NCBI GenBank assembly: GCA_023678885.1 | Contig: CM042952.1 | Span: 33,661,736-33,725,735 of the forward strand | From: Pogostemon cablin | Lineage: Eukaryota; Streptophyta; Magnoliopsida; Lamiales; Lamiaceae | DNA: 64,000 nt | Direction: 5' to 3' | Part shown: one piece after another, positions 1 through 12,860 of the stretch | Layout: the number at the start of each line of letters is the position of its first letter | Position numbering within the stretch: the first letter of the stretch is position 1 | Notes under the pieces: model-generated | Databases searched by the model: none | Told to the model about the DNA's origin: nothing | The model's input: the letters and a program-made list of their open reading frames with translations, nothing else | Program-made: the position numbers and the translations under genes

Positions 1-356
1 TTCAAGAACTGTATATTGAGTTGTGGCTCATAATGTTTCAAATCTACTTACTGGCAATTTATAGTCCTGAGTTGATGGACAAACTTGAGAACTATCACAA
101 TTGGTCTTGTCTTTGTTTAATATTCCCAGATTTGAACTATCTTTTTTATCCTATTAACAATTGGAGCCATGTTCATGGCTATCTTTTTTATCCTATTATC
201 ACTTGCAACCTTTATATTGTATATGATTAAAATTTGAATACTTTTTGTAGGCTAAAATCATGGCCTTTAAAGCGCCAATTTTGTCCTGTATAAACTTTAT
301 TGCAACAATTTTGTCCTTTATGTTTTTCGTTTTTTGCTCTTTCCTCTTCTTTGCAG

Positions 357-2216
357 GTTTGTCAACTTTGTCAACAACAAGATGCAAAACCAGCCTGTGC
401 TGTATGTGGAACTTCCAAAGACCCTTGGAGCTGTTTGATATGTGGTTTTGTAGGGTGCGGAAGGTAAGCATCTTTTTCTTGGTGCTGATATTTATCCTTA
501 ATTTCTATTTACGTGTAAGTTCTTAATTTTTCATGTTATGTGATGTTAACTCATCTGACTGAGTTTCGGTGATACAGATATGAAAATGGTCATGCTAGTG
601 GACACTGGAGTGTTAAGCATCATCGATTTTCTCTTGATTTAGAAAAGCCTCAAATCTGGGATTATGTTGGAGACAGATATGTTCATCGGTTAAATCAATC
701 AAAAGTTGGTGGGAAATCAGTTATTTTAAATTCACAGTGTTGCTCAGTAGAAGAATGTGGGACCTGTGGATATGATGATGAAGGGTTAGATGGTGCCCTT
801 CTAAACAGCAAAATTGAAGGGGTATCATGCAGAACTTTTTTTTTTTTTTTTTTGTGAATATTTTCTTAGCTAATTGGATTTCCCTTTTTACCATTAAAGT
901 TTTTGTAGCTCTAAGTGATTTGGCATGAATGGCAGAAAATTTGTTGCATCTAGTTATCTAGTCTGGTTTACAGTGGCATAACAAAATTTGAATTTGTCTG
1001 AGATAGATTGGAAGTTTCAACAGAACATCTTATATTTTCATATATCTGATGCATATATTTTCTTTATTGGAATAGATCCTGGATGAGTACAACTGTCTTC
1101 TTGCAAGTGAGCTGGATAAACAGAGACGAGTAAGTATAAACCATGTATTTAAATTTGAAGGAGTATGGTTATTTATTACATACTAAAAATGGATTCATAC
1201 ATACAATAATAAGAAGTTGGATGGAGATGATAATCGGTTGCGTTTCCTTTTCTCACCATTTTGCATCTGCTTTCTTTTAGAATTATGAATCATTGCTTGC
1301 TGAGGGAAAAAGTAGAAAAGAGAGCTCAATGACCAAAGCTGTCGAGAAGGCCATATTTTCAAAAACGCATGATCTCGAGTACCAACTGGAAAAAATTGCA
1401 GAGGAAAAGAAAGCTGTGGCAGATGTAAGCTTCATTTTCTCTTTGCATAAGCTTTTAGGAATCCTTTGAACTTTCAATTACTGAATTTCCATCTGTTGTT
1501 GCTTCAGAGGAATCAAGAGCTTATGAAGAAACAAGAACACTTGCAGAATAAGTTCAAGGAAATTGAAGAAAGGTAATATAATTTCTCCACCTGCATATGT
1601 TGTTGTTGGCCTGTGCCAGAATCAGCTCCCTACTATTTGGGAAAAATACTTATCTACCCTACTACTATATCAACTTGTTGTTGCCTCACTGTAAGTCATA
1701 AACCTTATGAGTTTATTTAGCAGTTGATGAGGAGCCTTTGTGTCCCAGTGCTTGAACTTCTGATTTCGGTTACAAAAATTAGTCAGCTATTTACTGTAAA
1801 ATTAGATTCTTCATAGAGGGCTTTGATTTGATCTTTCTTTAATTTGTGGTGGTTGTTTTTTTGTGTTTTGTTTTTTGTTTTTATCTTTCTAATATTTATC
1901 TGTCTTTAATTTTTATAGGGGAAGATTACTCCTCAAGTCTAAGGATGAACAAATTCTAGACTTGCAAGAACAGGTATGACTGCCTCATTGTTGTGCATTA
2001 TTTTGTCCGACCTATTCACGCACATGTTAAGCTACGTTATCATATTTCCAATTGCAGATAAGAGACCTTAAAGTTTATTTTGAAGCCCAGAAAATTATTT
2101 TGAACATGTCAGATTCGGATAACATCAGAGGAGGGACTGTTTTACCTGTGGAATCAAATCAGCTTCCTTCAGGCAACCCAAAAAGGCGTACAAAACCTGG
2201 GCGGAGACGGAATTAA
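357..2216 (+). CDS. BRAP2/BRIZ-type ZnF-UBP protein, C-terminal exons (5' part off window)
   Basis: These are the last seven exons of a BRAP2-like ubiquitin ligase (Arabidopsis BRIZ1/BRIZ2 class), which regulates germination. Exons by frame and GT-AG: 357-463, 578-821, 1076-1129, 1281-1424, 1508-1572, 1919-1973 and 2058-2216 (TAA). The first encodes the start of a UBP-type zinc finger (CQQQDAKPACAVCGTSKDPW, then CGFVGCGR). The second continues it with the His-rich part (GHASGHWSVKHHRFSLDLE) and the DYVGDRYVHRLNQSK motif. Later exons are Lys/Glu/Gln-rich and predict a long coiled coil. The protein ends in a basic tail, KRRTKPGRRN. The BRAP2 and RING domains expected upstream would lie before position 1; bases 1-356 read as intron. 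All phases join without a break, so this part looks functional. BRIZ1 and BRIZ2 cannot be told apart here. Confidence 0.88.
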
Positions 2217-3000
2217 GGTTTGACAACCTTTCTAAATCATATGATTCCGCTGGTTTACCCCATTGGGTTAGGTTCTTTGATCGATTACTGCTTTGACCTG
2301 GTAAATAGTGACAGCGACCTAGAAAGATTATCTGCTCCTTATGTACATACACTTGAATATTATCATACATGGTAGATGACATTGAGCATCGGTCATTGAT
2401 GTAAATTTCAATCAATAATATTGGTTTTCTCCAAGATCCCATAATCTCTTTTTATTTTGTTACAGTCGTATATATCGTGTAGCAGGATTCAGTACACCCT
2501 ACCCTTGTTAAAATCCATCTCCTGTTTGCACACACTCGAACACATTTCCATGAATCTACCAGTTTGCATATAATCCATTTTAAAGATGGTCGACTCTCCA
2601 GCCACTTATGTCCACGAATCTTCAGTATCGCAGATTGTTTCACATTCCATGTCTTTAATCTGTACAAGGCATGCAATGTTAAAAATTAATACTCCATAAG
2701 ATTTAAATATTATGAAAAAAAAAAAATGTCTATATGTAATACCAAGGATCATGTATAAAAGAGAAGAGCTACAGGTTTTTGGTGCTGTGATTTATTGTTA
2801 AAAACGCTCATAAATTATTATGATATACTTATGGCGGTTAAAACGGTTAAAGCATATCATCCTGAATAAAGAAGACATTTAAAACAAAAAAGAGTGAAAG
2901 AAAATGAAATGAGGCAAAATATCAAAGCCATTCAGAAAACATCCCTGTCTGGTTTTTGTATTTTTGTAATTTTCACAGAAAGCTGATGTAAACTACAACA
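2217..3000. other. intergenic, BRIZ-like 3' flank to DiT2 5' flank
   Basis: No gene is visible. Open frames on the minus strand at 2125-2676 match no family I recognise and overlap the 3' flank of the upstream gene. A short poly-A tract lies near 2714-2725. Confidence 0.6.
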
Positions 3001-4871
3001 ATGGAGGTCGCCGCTTCTTCCACCGTCTCCACCCATGGCCTATCCATTCCTCTGCTTCGTTTCCGCCACCCCATTTCCTCCACTCCCACCCACATACTCT
3101 CTTTCCTCCTCACCCACAACAATTCTCCCCTGCGCCATAGCCATACAACTCCAAAGAAATCCACCCTAACCCCACTACTATCTTCCTCCTCCGACGCATG
3201 CCCCCAACTGAATCCAAATCCTCACTGCCTCCGCCACCGCCTCCACAAGGCGCCAAGCCCATCCCATTTGTACTCTCCATCTCCATCGGCACAGCAGTCT
3301 TCTTCCTCATCCCAAGGGCTCCGGAGCTGACCCCTCAGGCGTGGCAATTACTCTCCATATTCCTCTCCACCATTGCCGGGCTCATCCTCAGCCCCCTCCC
3401 GGTGGGTGCGTGGGCCTTCGTCGGCCTGAGCGCCGCAGTCCTGACAAACACGCTGTCTTTGGCCAGCGCCTTCTCCAACGAAGTCATCTGGTTAGTGCTG
3501 ATCTCCTTCTTCTTCGCTCGGGGGTTTGTGAAGACAGGTTTAGGAGACAGGATCGCCATGTATTTCGTCAAGTGGATGGGGAAGAGTACGCTGGGGCTGT
3601 CTTACGGCTTGACGTTGAGCGAGGCGTTGCTGGCGCCGGCAATGCCCAGCACCACCGCCAGAGCAGGCGGTGTCTTCGTGCCCATCATTCAGTCCCTGTC
3701 CTTGTCATCTGGGAGCAGGCCTAGAGATCCTTCCAGCTCCAAGCTGGGTTCTTTCTTAGTGCAATCTCAATTTCAGGTCTGTTTGGATGCTACTCTTATG
3801 TTGTGCCTACTTTTGATCAACTCTCACGTTGTGGCTGCTTCATTGTTTGGCAGTCTTCTGGTAACTCTAGTGGTCTTTTCCTAACTGCAGCAGCTCAAAA
3901 CTTGCTGTGCCTGAAGCTAGCAGAGGAAGTTGGTGTGTTCGTTTCAAACCCCTGGCTGTCTTGGTTCCAGGCTGCGAGTTTGCCTGCTTTTGTTTCTCTC
4001 CTTGCATCACCACTCATACTCTACAACCTCTGTCCTCCCGAAATCAAAGACACTCCCGATGCCCCCGCCATGGCTGCAAACAAATTGCAAGCAATGGGTC
4101 CTCTCACTAGAAACGAATTCCTCATGATTGCCACCATGTTTCTTGCAGTTTCCCTCTGGGTTTTCGGGTACGTGACCATTTCCATTTCAACTCCGGTCTC
4201 GTTTCATTAATCTTGATTGTGTATGGATGCAGAGGCGCTATAGGTGTTCCCAGTGTGGTTGCTGCAATGCTTGGGCTGTCAGTACTCTTGGTGTCGGGAG
4301 TACTGGATTGGGAGGACTGCTTGAGCGAGAGATCAGCTTGGGACACTTTCGTCTGGTTTGCGGTCCTCGTAGGCATGGCGAACCAGTTGAGTGAGCTTGG
4401 CATCGTAAGCTGGGTGTCGAACTACGTAGCTCAATCCCTGGAGTCATTATCGTTGAGTTGGCCTATTGCGTTTCTTCTTCTTCAAGTGCTTACTTCTCGA
4501 TTCACTATTTGTTTGCAAGCCAAACGGGGCACGTGGGAGCGCTGTACTCCGCGTTTCTTGCGATGCATTTAGCATCGGGAGTGCCTGCTGAGCTCTCAGC
4601 CTTGGCCCTCGCTTACAACACCAATCTGTTCGGTGCTTTGACACATTACAGCAGTGGTCAGGACGCTGTCTACTATGGGGGTAGGTAGGGTGTACCTTCT
4701 CATCCTTCTTTGTTTAGTTTCCAAAACTCTCAAGTCTGTTTTATTGTGTTTTCAGCTGGTTACATGCAACTCCCAGAGGTGTTCAAGTATGGATTCTTCA
4801 TGGCAGTCATTAATCTAGTCATCTGGGGAGTCGTGGGGACATTCTGGTGGAAGTTCTTGGAACTCTACTGA
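3001..4871 (+). pseudogene. DiT2: plastid glutamate/malate translocator DiT2-like, two frame breaks
   Basis: DiT2 exchanges glutamate for malate across the inner chloroplast envelope during photorespiratory ammonia recycling (family knowledge). Exons: 3001-3776, 3854-4169, 4233-4680 and 4756-4871 (TGA). The first ~66 codons from ATG 3001 are Ser/Thr/His-rich like a transit peptide. Conserved blocks follow: QGAKPIPF, GWxLLSIFLSTIAGL-like, FFARGFVKTGLGDRIAMYF, GLTLSEALLAPAMPSTTARA, SGNSSGLFLTAAAQNLLCLK, AYNTNLFGALTHYSSGQ and WGVVGTFWWKFLELY at the C-terminus. Two breaks interrupt the frame, each as if one base were missing. One lies at about 3180-3198 between transit peptide and mature protein. 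The other is at 4483-4488, before AYFSIHYLFASQTGHVGA. Splice sites and membrane segments are otherwise intact, so this is either a young pseudogene or a gene with two assembly errors. ATG 3198 would restore the first frame but loses the transit peptide. Confidence 0.85.
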
Positions 4872-5055
4872 CTTGCAAAGTTTGTATAAGTACAAGTAAA
4901 CTAACATGCTTTCAATTGAGAGAGAAATAAGAGCAATTACAATTGAACTTCTGGGAACAACCCAATATACTCTGACTACTTTGTTCATCTACATGTAGTG
5001 AATAAAGTAAATGGGGATAAATATGAATAGGAACTGTGGGTCAGAATGTGTTGTC

Positions 5056-7762
5056 CTAGAAATTGCGGGTTGAAGATGAGCGATCCAATGGTGTTAGGAC
5101 GACGCCGACACGAGAGAGTTCTTCCTGCAATGAGTCCGCATCCCTGAAGTGAATGCCGATGAAGCCAGCGTCTCGTGCAGCATCAACATTCCTCATCCTA
5201 AAAATGAACAGAACAAGTCTGTTAATACCACCCTCTCAACATGCGTGGTTATTTTAAGTATTAGCATTACCTGTCATCAATAAAGGCACAGCATTTTGGC
5301 TCCACGTTCAAGTGCTTCGACATGTCCGCAAAGAACTCTGGATCAGGCTTTCTTTTTCCTGATTGCACAATCAACACAATCCGTAAGCATAAGGTTTACA
5401 CATTAAACTGTGACAGAGTACACTAGAGTAGCATCATTGGTACTAATTATACTTTCCAGATATGGGTGTAACCAACAGCAAGTTCAACTTGTACTACTTT
5501 AAAAAAATATCCAATTATTATACTTTGAGAGCAGGAATGACACATTCATTAAATGCGGTCGTATGCACATACAACACATCCGATATTGATGCCCTCTTAA
5601 TTTAGTCTAGATGCTTTTTTGTCACAAAAAACACACTGAAATCTTAATAATCCTTCGGCGTTTGCGTAGAGTGCAGACAATACACCAGATTTGTAATATG
5701 TACCAAGTTCTGCATTCTACACAAAGTTTGAAGATGACAGATTTCAATCTATTGAAACGCATCCCAGTTTTTGGACAAAGGAGTATACCGATAACTAAAA
5801 ATACACCTCATGACCATCAAATGAGACTAGGAAAAGGTAGGAAAAAGATTGTACCCATGTTGCACGAACAGAATGTCCAGGATAAGTAAGTCGAGAGTTT
5901 AAGCTTTTCCTCAATGATTTGATACCTGAAACAAAATAATAGATTAACAGACCAGAGGAGAATGCATTCCGGAACTTCCACCACAGCCTGTTTGTGTAAA
6001 CATACCAAATGGGATAGTTAGTTGCAGTGTGCATTTCATATCCATTCCTCTTCAGATCTGCAAGCAAATTTTCAACTCCTTCAATATAGGAAAAGCCTTG
6101 TCTCATGCAGCTTTTCAATCCTGCAAGGAAGCAGTCGGGTAAAAAATGTCAAGAATACCAAACAAAATAACCATCATCCCTATAAGACCAATTGGAAAAT
6201 AATTAGAGAAAAAATACCCTCATAGTAAAAGAGAATGATAACATTTCACACTCTTGAAGTGATTAACAGGCATAAGAGGTGATGAGTGGCTGCAGCAGGC
6301 TTGCAACAAGATACACAGGGTTCAACTTCAGAGTGTGAGGGGCAATACAGGATTATAATTAATTCTATAGAAAGACGACTGCTTTTAGCTACTATGGAAG
6401 ATTTAACTATTCTGTAGCATATTTAAATTTTAAAAAACATTCAACATATTTAACTATGGAAGATTTATCTTGACAGACTTGCAAGAAGTTTTCTACATCA
6501 CTCTTGGGTAAGAAAGGGAATAAGAAGTTAAGTAAATAAATTGCAAAATCAGTTTTTAATTTCCTGAATAGCTATGTTTTCATCTTACAGATGGGTTTAT
6601 TTCTCTCCGATGTAAAACAAACATTTCAACATTTAGATAACAAATTATATTCTAGAAAATGATACAGAAGTAGACATTTTACACACACTGTTTCACATAA
6701 TGCATGGCAACAGTTGTTGAGTACAGAGGCATACAAAAGCTCACTCCCAAGTGATTTACTGCAATGAAAATTGGGAAGTGCAAGATCCAGAAAAGAACGG
6801 ATCCAAGAGCTGCATTTGATTCTGATCTCAACTTCATTAGAACAAATACAATTAGTTTTCCAGGAGTTAGATTTACCTTCCAAATCTAAAGGCCTCCCAT
6901 CAGCAAAAAATTTCCGAGCCAACTCAATCTGAAAAAAATTTCTTTCTATCAAAATATAGATACATGCATGCCTGCATGTTGGTCAGATAGAAAGAATTTA
7001 CTACTATGTATTTGTGTCTATTAACACTCTAATTCAATCAAAAGTATATGCTATTCAACTAAAAATGTGCAATTAAAAGTGGTCCTTGCTCATAGTAAAC
7101 ATCATCAAGATACAAGTTCTTGAAAACAAATACATGCCTTGATAGTTAAAATTAACTTCATTACTGATAATGTCATACAGAGTACATATCATATCTCACG
7201 TACCTCAGTTATTTGACCCTTCTCAAACTCAATCCAAGCAGTAGGGTGCTTCATAGCCATAAGTTCCTTCATCGACATTCTGATAAGAAGAATCGATATA
7301 AAATTAACATTAACAAAGGAAAATTACATCTGAAATAAAAAAAATAAAAAAAAAATTGAAAAGACAAGGGGCGCCAAAAAGCAGATAGGGGGATGGAATA
7401 TAAACAAATTCTCAGAAGCACAAGTGCACAACAAAATTCGTCAAGAATTGAAACTGAAGAAAGAGGGTGAATGGGGCTATGAGAGAATACCCGAAAAAGG
7501 CAGGGATATCATGGTAAAATGGATCTCGGATGAGCGTGTCCATGACATCGAATAGCAGTATGGGAAGCTTTCTAGTCGCCTGCTTAAAGTTGCCGGCCGA
7601 TTCGGCGGCGGCGGTGGTGGCACTCTTGAGATAGAGAGAAATTTCCTTCCCGGAAAGAGTAGGATTTTGGGAAGTAGACGGCGCTCGCTGCTCTGCTTTC
7701 AAAATCGGAAGGCTACTGAATCTCGAAACCGACTTTTGGGCGGCCATAGTTGGGTGTTGCAT
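5056..7762 (-). CDS. CPFHY1: plastid FMN hydrolase (HAD phosphatase), cpFHy1-like
   Basis: Likely converts FMN to riboflavin in plastids, as Arabidopsis cpFHy1 (At1g79790) does. Seven exons in transcript order: 7762-7491, 7279-7204, 6928-6877, 6120-6006, 5925-5855, 5358-5271 and 5197-5056 (TAG). They join in phase to 271 residues. The N-terminus is Ser/Thr/Ala/Lys-rich, as expected of a plastid transit peptide; a second ATG (MAAQKS) lies five codons in. HAD motif I is LLFDVMDTLIRDPF, with the two Asp of DxxxD. It is followed by FYHDIPAFFGMSMKEL, ELARKFFADGRPLDLEG, ATNYPIWYQIIEEKLKLS, the motif-III Lys in GKRKPDPEFF, and the motif-IV acid pair in CCAFIDDR. No lesions are seen. It lies head to head with the RIBA remnant, about 1 kb apart. 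Assignment to FMN rather than another phosphate rests on family similarity. Confidence 0.88.
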
Positions 7763-8799
7763 CAGTCAACTGTATTTTGAATTTTCTAATTCAGGCGGGT
7801 TGATTCAGAATGAGATAAGCGTGAATGAATGAGAGTTAGTTATTTTCAAGAATGAAGAATCAAAATCACTCCAACAGTCATCCAATGTCGTTAACAGAAC
7901 CGTCTATCTCACGCAACGCCATTAATATCCAGTTGTTCTTGAATCTTGATTTCCTAGGCGAAAAGACCGTCATACCCCCAAGTAGTAATTATTCGAGGTC
8001 CATTTTCTCGATACGTTTCTTTTTTTATTTTTGGGTTCAGGTTAACTACTTCTCTCTATCGACTTAGTATGTGATCTCTATTTTCATTTGCTTTTTACAT
8101 ATGGATTAATGGGTTTATTATTTAATGTGTGGTGGATAATTATATTAATTGAGTTTATTTTTTAGTTATATTAGTGAGTGGGTGTGGATTCATATGTATA
8201 AAAAAAAATAATACCCTTGAGGAACGGACATTTAAAATGAAAAAAATGATACTATTGAAAGTGGAGTGAGTAAATACTCCAATTTAGTATTCAATATTTT
8301 CATGAAACTATAAATAAAAGATTAATTTAATTAGAAAGTTAGCGCCTATTTCCCCATTTCATATCGTCAATTATTTATATATTTTCCATTAAAAACTTAT
8401 GCTAATAAGTCTTCAAATAATTCTTTTTCTAAGTATTTATATTAATAAAACTCATTATTAATAATATTTTTTTATGTATAAATTCTTTTATAAATTTATT
8501 AGCAGTGGAGTAATTTTATTTTAATTATTATTAATCTATGTATAATTTTTGAGGGGACCTGTATTCACGTGTAGTAAATTACTGCCAAATGGTCTATCCT
8601 TAAGTCGGTGATGTAATTTAATAAACAGAGAATCCTATTGGGTGGTGACTCACGATACATCACAGCACTTAATGCCACCTGGCTTCCTGTAAATCCACTC
8701 TCGCCTATCTACAGTGTTATTCCCAATGGAATCGCAAAATAATAAACAATTTTCAGCAAAAATTTTGGATCGTTTCTCTTCAAATTTGTTTCATCGATT
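7763..8799. other. divergent intergenic region between FMN hydrolase and RIBA
   Basis: This 1 kb should hold the promoters of both flavin genes. Bases about 8040-8282 resemble a worn Stowaway-type MITE: the internal string with TTATTTAATGTGTGGTGG and GTGAGTGGGTGTGGAT matches the clearer copies near 12.9 kb and 60.3 kb. The rest is AT-rich without visible coding potential. Confidence 0.5.
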
Positions 8800-11700
8800 A
8801 TGGCTACGCTTAACTTTTCTTGCTCTAACGCTACACTCGCACGCTGTCGGTTAGTCTCTCTCTCTGCGCTCTCGAATTCGCATTCGGGTTTGTTGTTTGT
8901 TGCTTTTATACTGTTGTGATGCAGGATGGATCATTCTTGGGTCGTTTAAAAATGAATTTTGGCGTTTCGTGTTGAAATTTTGTGGGGCTTTTATCTTTTT
9001 TGTTTGGTTTGTGGCCATTGTGGGAGGTATGAATATTGGAAGAAATGAAAGGATAAATTATCTCTTGGTCGATTGACGTGCTGTGTGAATTTCATGAGAA
9101 ATGAGATATAGAATAGTGAGGGAGGATTCATCTGTTTAATTCCATGCAAGATCCAAGTTGATAAATGAATCCTACTTTTAAATCATAGTGGCCCTGCCCC
9201 TGTATGATTTTTGTTGACTGGTTTATGGATAATGTTTGTCAGCATTAGCCTCATTTATTTCAAGGGAAAAAGTACACTTTATCCTCCTAAAAATTGATGT
9301 CAACCCATATAGATTATCTTAACACGTAATACGATACCAAGAGACCACATTCAGTAACTTTTCTTGATTTCATTATGTTACCTTGACTGTCTAATTTTTG
9401 TCTTTTGTGGTTTAAGGATCATTAAGGAAGTTGTTTATGATTTTCCAAGCAAATGACTTATAAAATATTAAGATTTACTCCTATATAAGGAGTTAGGTAT
9501 TGTTACACTAAATAATTGTGTTCCATACTTCCAAAGCATAATGACTAATGGTTCAAGTTGATTAAGCATTAGGACTCATAATTTTAGGCAGCTACATCGA
9601 GAAAGTGTGTTGGGTGTGGAGGGATATGATCGTAATGTTTTATTGTTGCATGATCTTTGATGTAGCTTGCTAGGTTTTTAAATTGTTGATTTATTGACAT
9701 CTTTAAGAACCTGACTCCTGCTGGTGTACTCAGAATCCATAAGGTAATGACTGTTTGACCTTTTATTTTATAGTGCATTCGAACTTTTTAAAGCCCATCA
9801 CTGTGGAAATATACATTGCATGAATGATCGGGTGTTCTTCAAGCTGCCGAGTGAAAAAATGGGATGCAGTATACAGGACTACAACAATTTTAAATCTTCA
9901 TTATTCTGCAAGGAAGGCGACCGTCATCATTCTGCTTGTTTTAATATAGCTAGTAATGCTCTCATTGGTGACATATCTGGTGAGGTCGAGGTACAATCTG
10001 ATTGCACAGTACTAGAAGCACTCGAAGCCAATGGTTCGGTTAGTGGCTTCCCCTTTGAAACTGATGAATTTGATTTGGACCTACCATCTGAAGGTTTCTC
10101 ATCCATTCAAGAAGCCATTGAGGACATTTACAAAGGAAAGGTTTGTTCTCTTGTTAATGTTGTGATATTTTTGAAGGCTAACACTTTTACTGAGCTAATT
10201 TTTTCGACCAAGCAGATGGTTATCGTTGTAGATGATGAGGATAGAGAAAATGAAGGAGATCTAATTATGGCTGCTTCTAATGTCACTCCAGAGGCTATGG
10301 CTTTCTTTGTGAAACATGGAACTGGAATAGTTTGTGTGAGCATGAAATCAGAAGACTTGGAGAGGTTGCAGCTTCCTTTGATGGTAAGCTATAGAGAAAA
10401 TGAGGAGAAACTCCGCACGGCATTCACTATTTCATTGGTAAGTTCTGATAGCAAACTATCCAATACATGCTTTTCCTTTGAATAGCGTTGCATGCTTGCA
10501 GCTTTTGGAACGCTCAATCAGTATTTTTTTTTATAAAATAATACTACTCCATGAATATGTTTGATAATGACATCATTGTAGGATGCGAAATATGGTACGA
10601 CTACAGGTGTCTCTGCACGTGATAGGGCGATAACTATAAAGGCCCTTGCATCAAAAGATTCAAAGCCTGAGGAGTTCAGTCGACCAGGACACATATTTCC
10701 ATTAAAGTACAGGGAGGGGGGTGTTCTAAAAAGAGCAGAGCTGGGCATACAGAAGCTGCCATGGATCTAGCTATGTTAGCTGGATTAGAACCTGCTGGTG
10801 TTTTGTGTGAGATTGTTGATGATGATGGTTCTATGGCTAGATTACCAAAGCTTCGGCAATTTGCACAGTAAAAGAACTTGAAGATTATATCCATTGCTGA
10901 TTTAATAAGGTAGGTTGACAGGGTACTTTTGCTAGTATCTTTTTTTGCCTTCGCAATATAATTTTTTTATAAATCCTCATGCTTTGATTGGTCTACATTT
11001 TCAAACTTCACATGGTTTTAACAGCTTTATTGTTTTGTTGGTTTTACTTGTATAGAGTTGTTACATACACAGTCTTACATTGTCGTCACAGCTCACTTAT
11101 TAAAGTAGGAAATGAGTTATTTTGTCGACCAAGGATGAGATTAAGTTCATTCGAGTTGGCTCAAAGTTTCTTCATGTTGATTGATTTGCAGATATAGAAG
11201 AAAACGGAACAGATTAGTGGAACACACATCTTCTGCTCATATACCAACAATGTGGGGGCCATTCACTGCTTATTGTTATCGATCAATTCTGAATGGGATT
11301 GAACATATTGCCATGGTTAAGGTGAGGAAAGTAGCTAGATCTCTTTAATTATCGTATGCTTCTCAAAAAGAATAGGATGAATTACAATTAGGGTGGTGTA
11401 AACAGGGTAGCATTGGTGATGGAGTGGATATTTTAGTAAGAGTGCACTCAGAATGTCTAACGGGAGACATCTTCGGATCAGCCAGATGCTACTGTGGAAA
11501 CCAGCTAGCACTTGCAATGCAACAGATTGAAGCTGCTGGAAGAGGTGTGTTGATATACCTGCGAGGTCATGAGGGGAGAGGTATCGGTTTGGGCCACAAA
11601 CTTCGCGCTTACAAAGTGCAAGACGAGGGTGTTGAGTCGAACGAGGTCGCCCGTTGATTCGAGAGAGTACGGCATTGGTGCCCAGGTAGTACTAGGCTGA

Positions 11701-11890
11701 TCAAAGATGATGAGAAAATAATATTGTGTTGAGGGAGTTGTTAATTAGTTGCAATGTTTTGCAGATACTGAGAGATCTGGGAGTTGTGAGAATGAAACTG
11801 ATGACCAACAATCCGACCACGTACGGTGGGCTCAAAGGATATGGGTTGACTATAGCAGGGAGAGTTCCCCTTAAGCCCAACTCTTCCTAA
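8800..11890 (+). pseudogene. RIBA: RIBA (DHBP synthase / GTP cyclohydrolase II), decayed copy
   Basis: RIBA proteins fuse DHBP synthase and GTP cyclohydrolase II, the two entry reactions of riboflavin synthesis in plastids. Exon-like blocks: 8800-8849, 9774-10140, 10216-10437, 10582-10909, 11192-11321, 11406-11685 and 11765-11890. The DHBP synthase motif VVDDEDRENEGDLIMAAS and the GCHII motif LRGHEGRGIGLGHKLRAY are intact. The GCHII zinc cysteines (HSECLTGDIFGSARCYCGNQ) remain, with Tyr between the last two where Asp is usual. Four lesions are visible. Bases 10732-10741 are a tandem duplication of AGAGC, which shifts frame inside YREGGVLKRA. After re-phasing, TAA at 10869-10871 replaces the usual Glu before KNLKIISIADLIR. 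Around 11640-11656 the ...SNE-to-SREYGIGAQ junction is shortened and out of frame. The end (GRVPLKPNSS, stop) lacks the usual conserved tail. A nonfunctional copy is much the likeliest reading. Confidence 0.88.
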
Positions 11891-12504
11891 TAATTATTAC
11901 CACATTTTAACCCTAAAAACTTTTTTTTTTGGCCGAATAATAAATTAAATGGAGTCAGTACATGCTTGTTTCTTGTTAAAAATCATCATCTCTCAACACA
12001 ACGATCTTCAATCGTCCAATTCTATTTAAGGTTAAATTGCATTAAAATGGAAGATGTGTTGTCTTTTCTTAATTTAATCAAGATTAATTTTTTTAATAAA
12101 AAATATACATGATATTTCCTTTTATTTCAGTTTAGTGATGAATTTTCTTTACATCAATTAAATACACGATTTTTATTATATTTTTTCAATTTAATCACAA
12201 TTTTTTTTTTCTTTTCAATCAAATGCATGATTGATTTTCATTTAATTCGAATTTTATATTAATAAAATATATACAAACTTAATTAATAAAAAATAATACA
12301 CAAAGTATTTAAAATATAATATGTCCTATTAAATATTAAAAGATAGCGGAACAATTCATATATATATATATAGGAAAATAGATTTTTTCGTCCGTTAACT
12401 TTGTCCAATTTTGAATTTAGTCCATAAGTTTTTCACTTTTTAAAAATCGTCCATTATATTTGCAAAATTTTGAAAATCGTATATTATATATTTATTATAC
12501 ATTA

Positions 12505-12507
<3 letters not shown>

Positions 12508-12557
<50 letters not shown>
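12508..12557. repeat. (AT)n microsatellite
   Basis: About 50 bp of uninterrupted AT dinucleotides between two copies of the GATTTTTTCGTCC element end. Confidence 0.95.
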
Positions 12558-12560
<3 letters not shown>

Positions 12561-12771
12561 AAAATAGATTTTTTCGTCCTTTAACTTTGTCCAATTTTAA
12601 ATTTAGTCCATAAGTTTTTCACTTTTTGAAAATCGTCCATTATATTTGCAAAATTTTAAAAATCGTCCATTATATTTGAAAATGGTCCATCATGTTTACC
12701 AAGTTCAACAAAATCGTCCGTTTCAATAGGTCATTAGCAGGTTATTCTAAAAGATAAAAATAAAAAATATG

Positions 12772-12772
<1 letters not shown>

Positions 12773-12826
<54 letters not shown>
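12773..12826. repeat. (AT)n microsatellite
   Basis: About 50 bp of AT dinucleotides just before the nested Stowaway MITE. Confidence 0.95.
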
Positions 12827-12827
<1 letters not shown>

Positions 12828-12860
12828 TATTTTACAAAAAATAGTTCCCAATTTATATTA

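Noticed and set aside
10128..10343. Open frame through RIBA intron 2, suggesting exons 2 and 3 are one
   Set aside because: The family sequence runs directly from ...YKGK to MVIVVDDEDREN; the 75 bases between have donor and acceptor signals and add unrelated residues.
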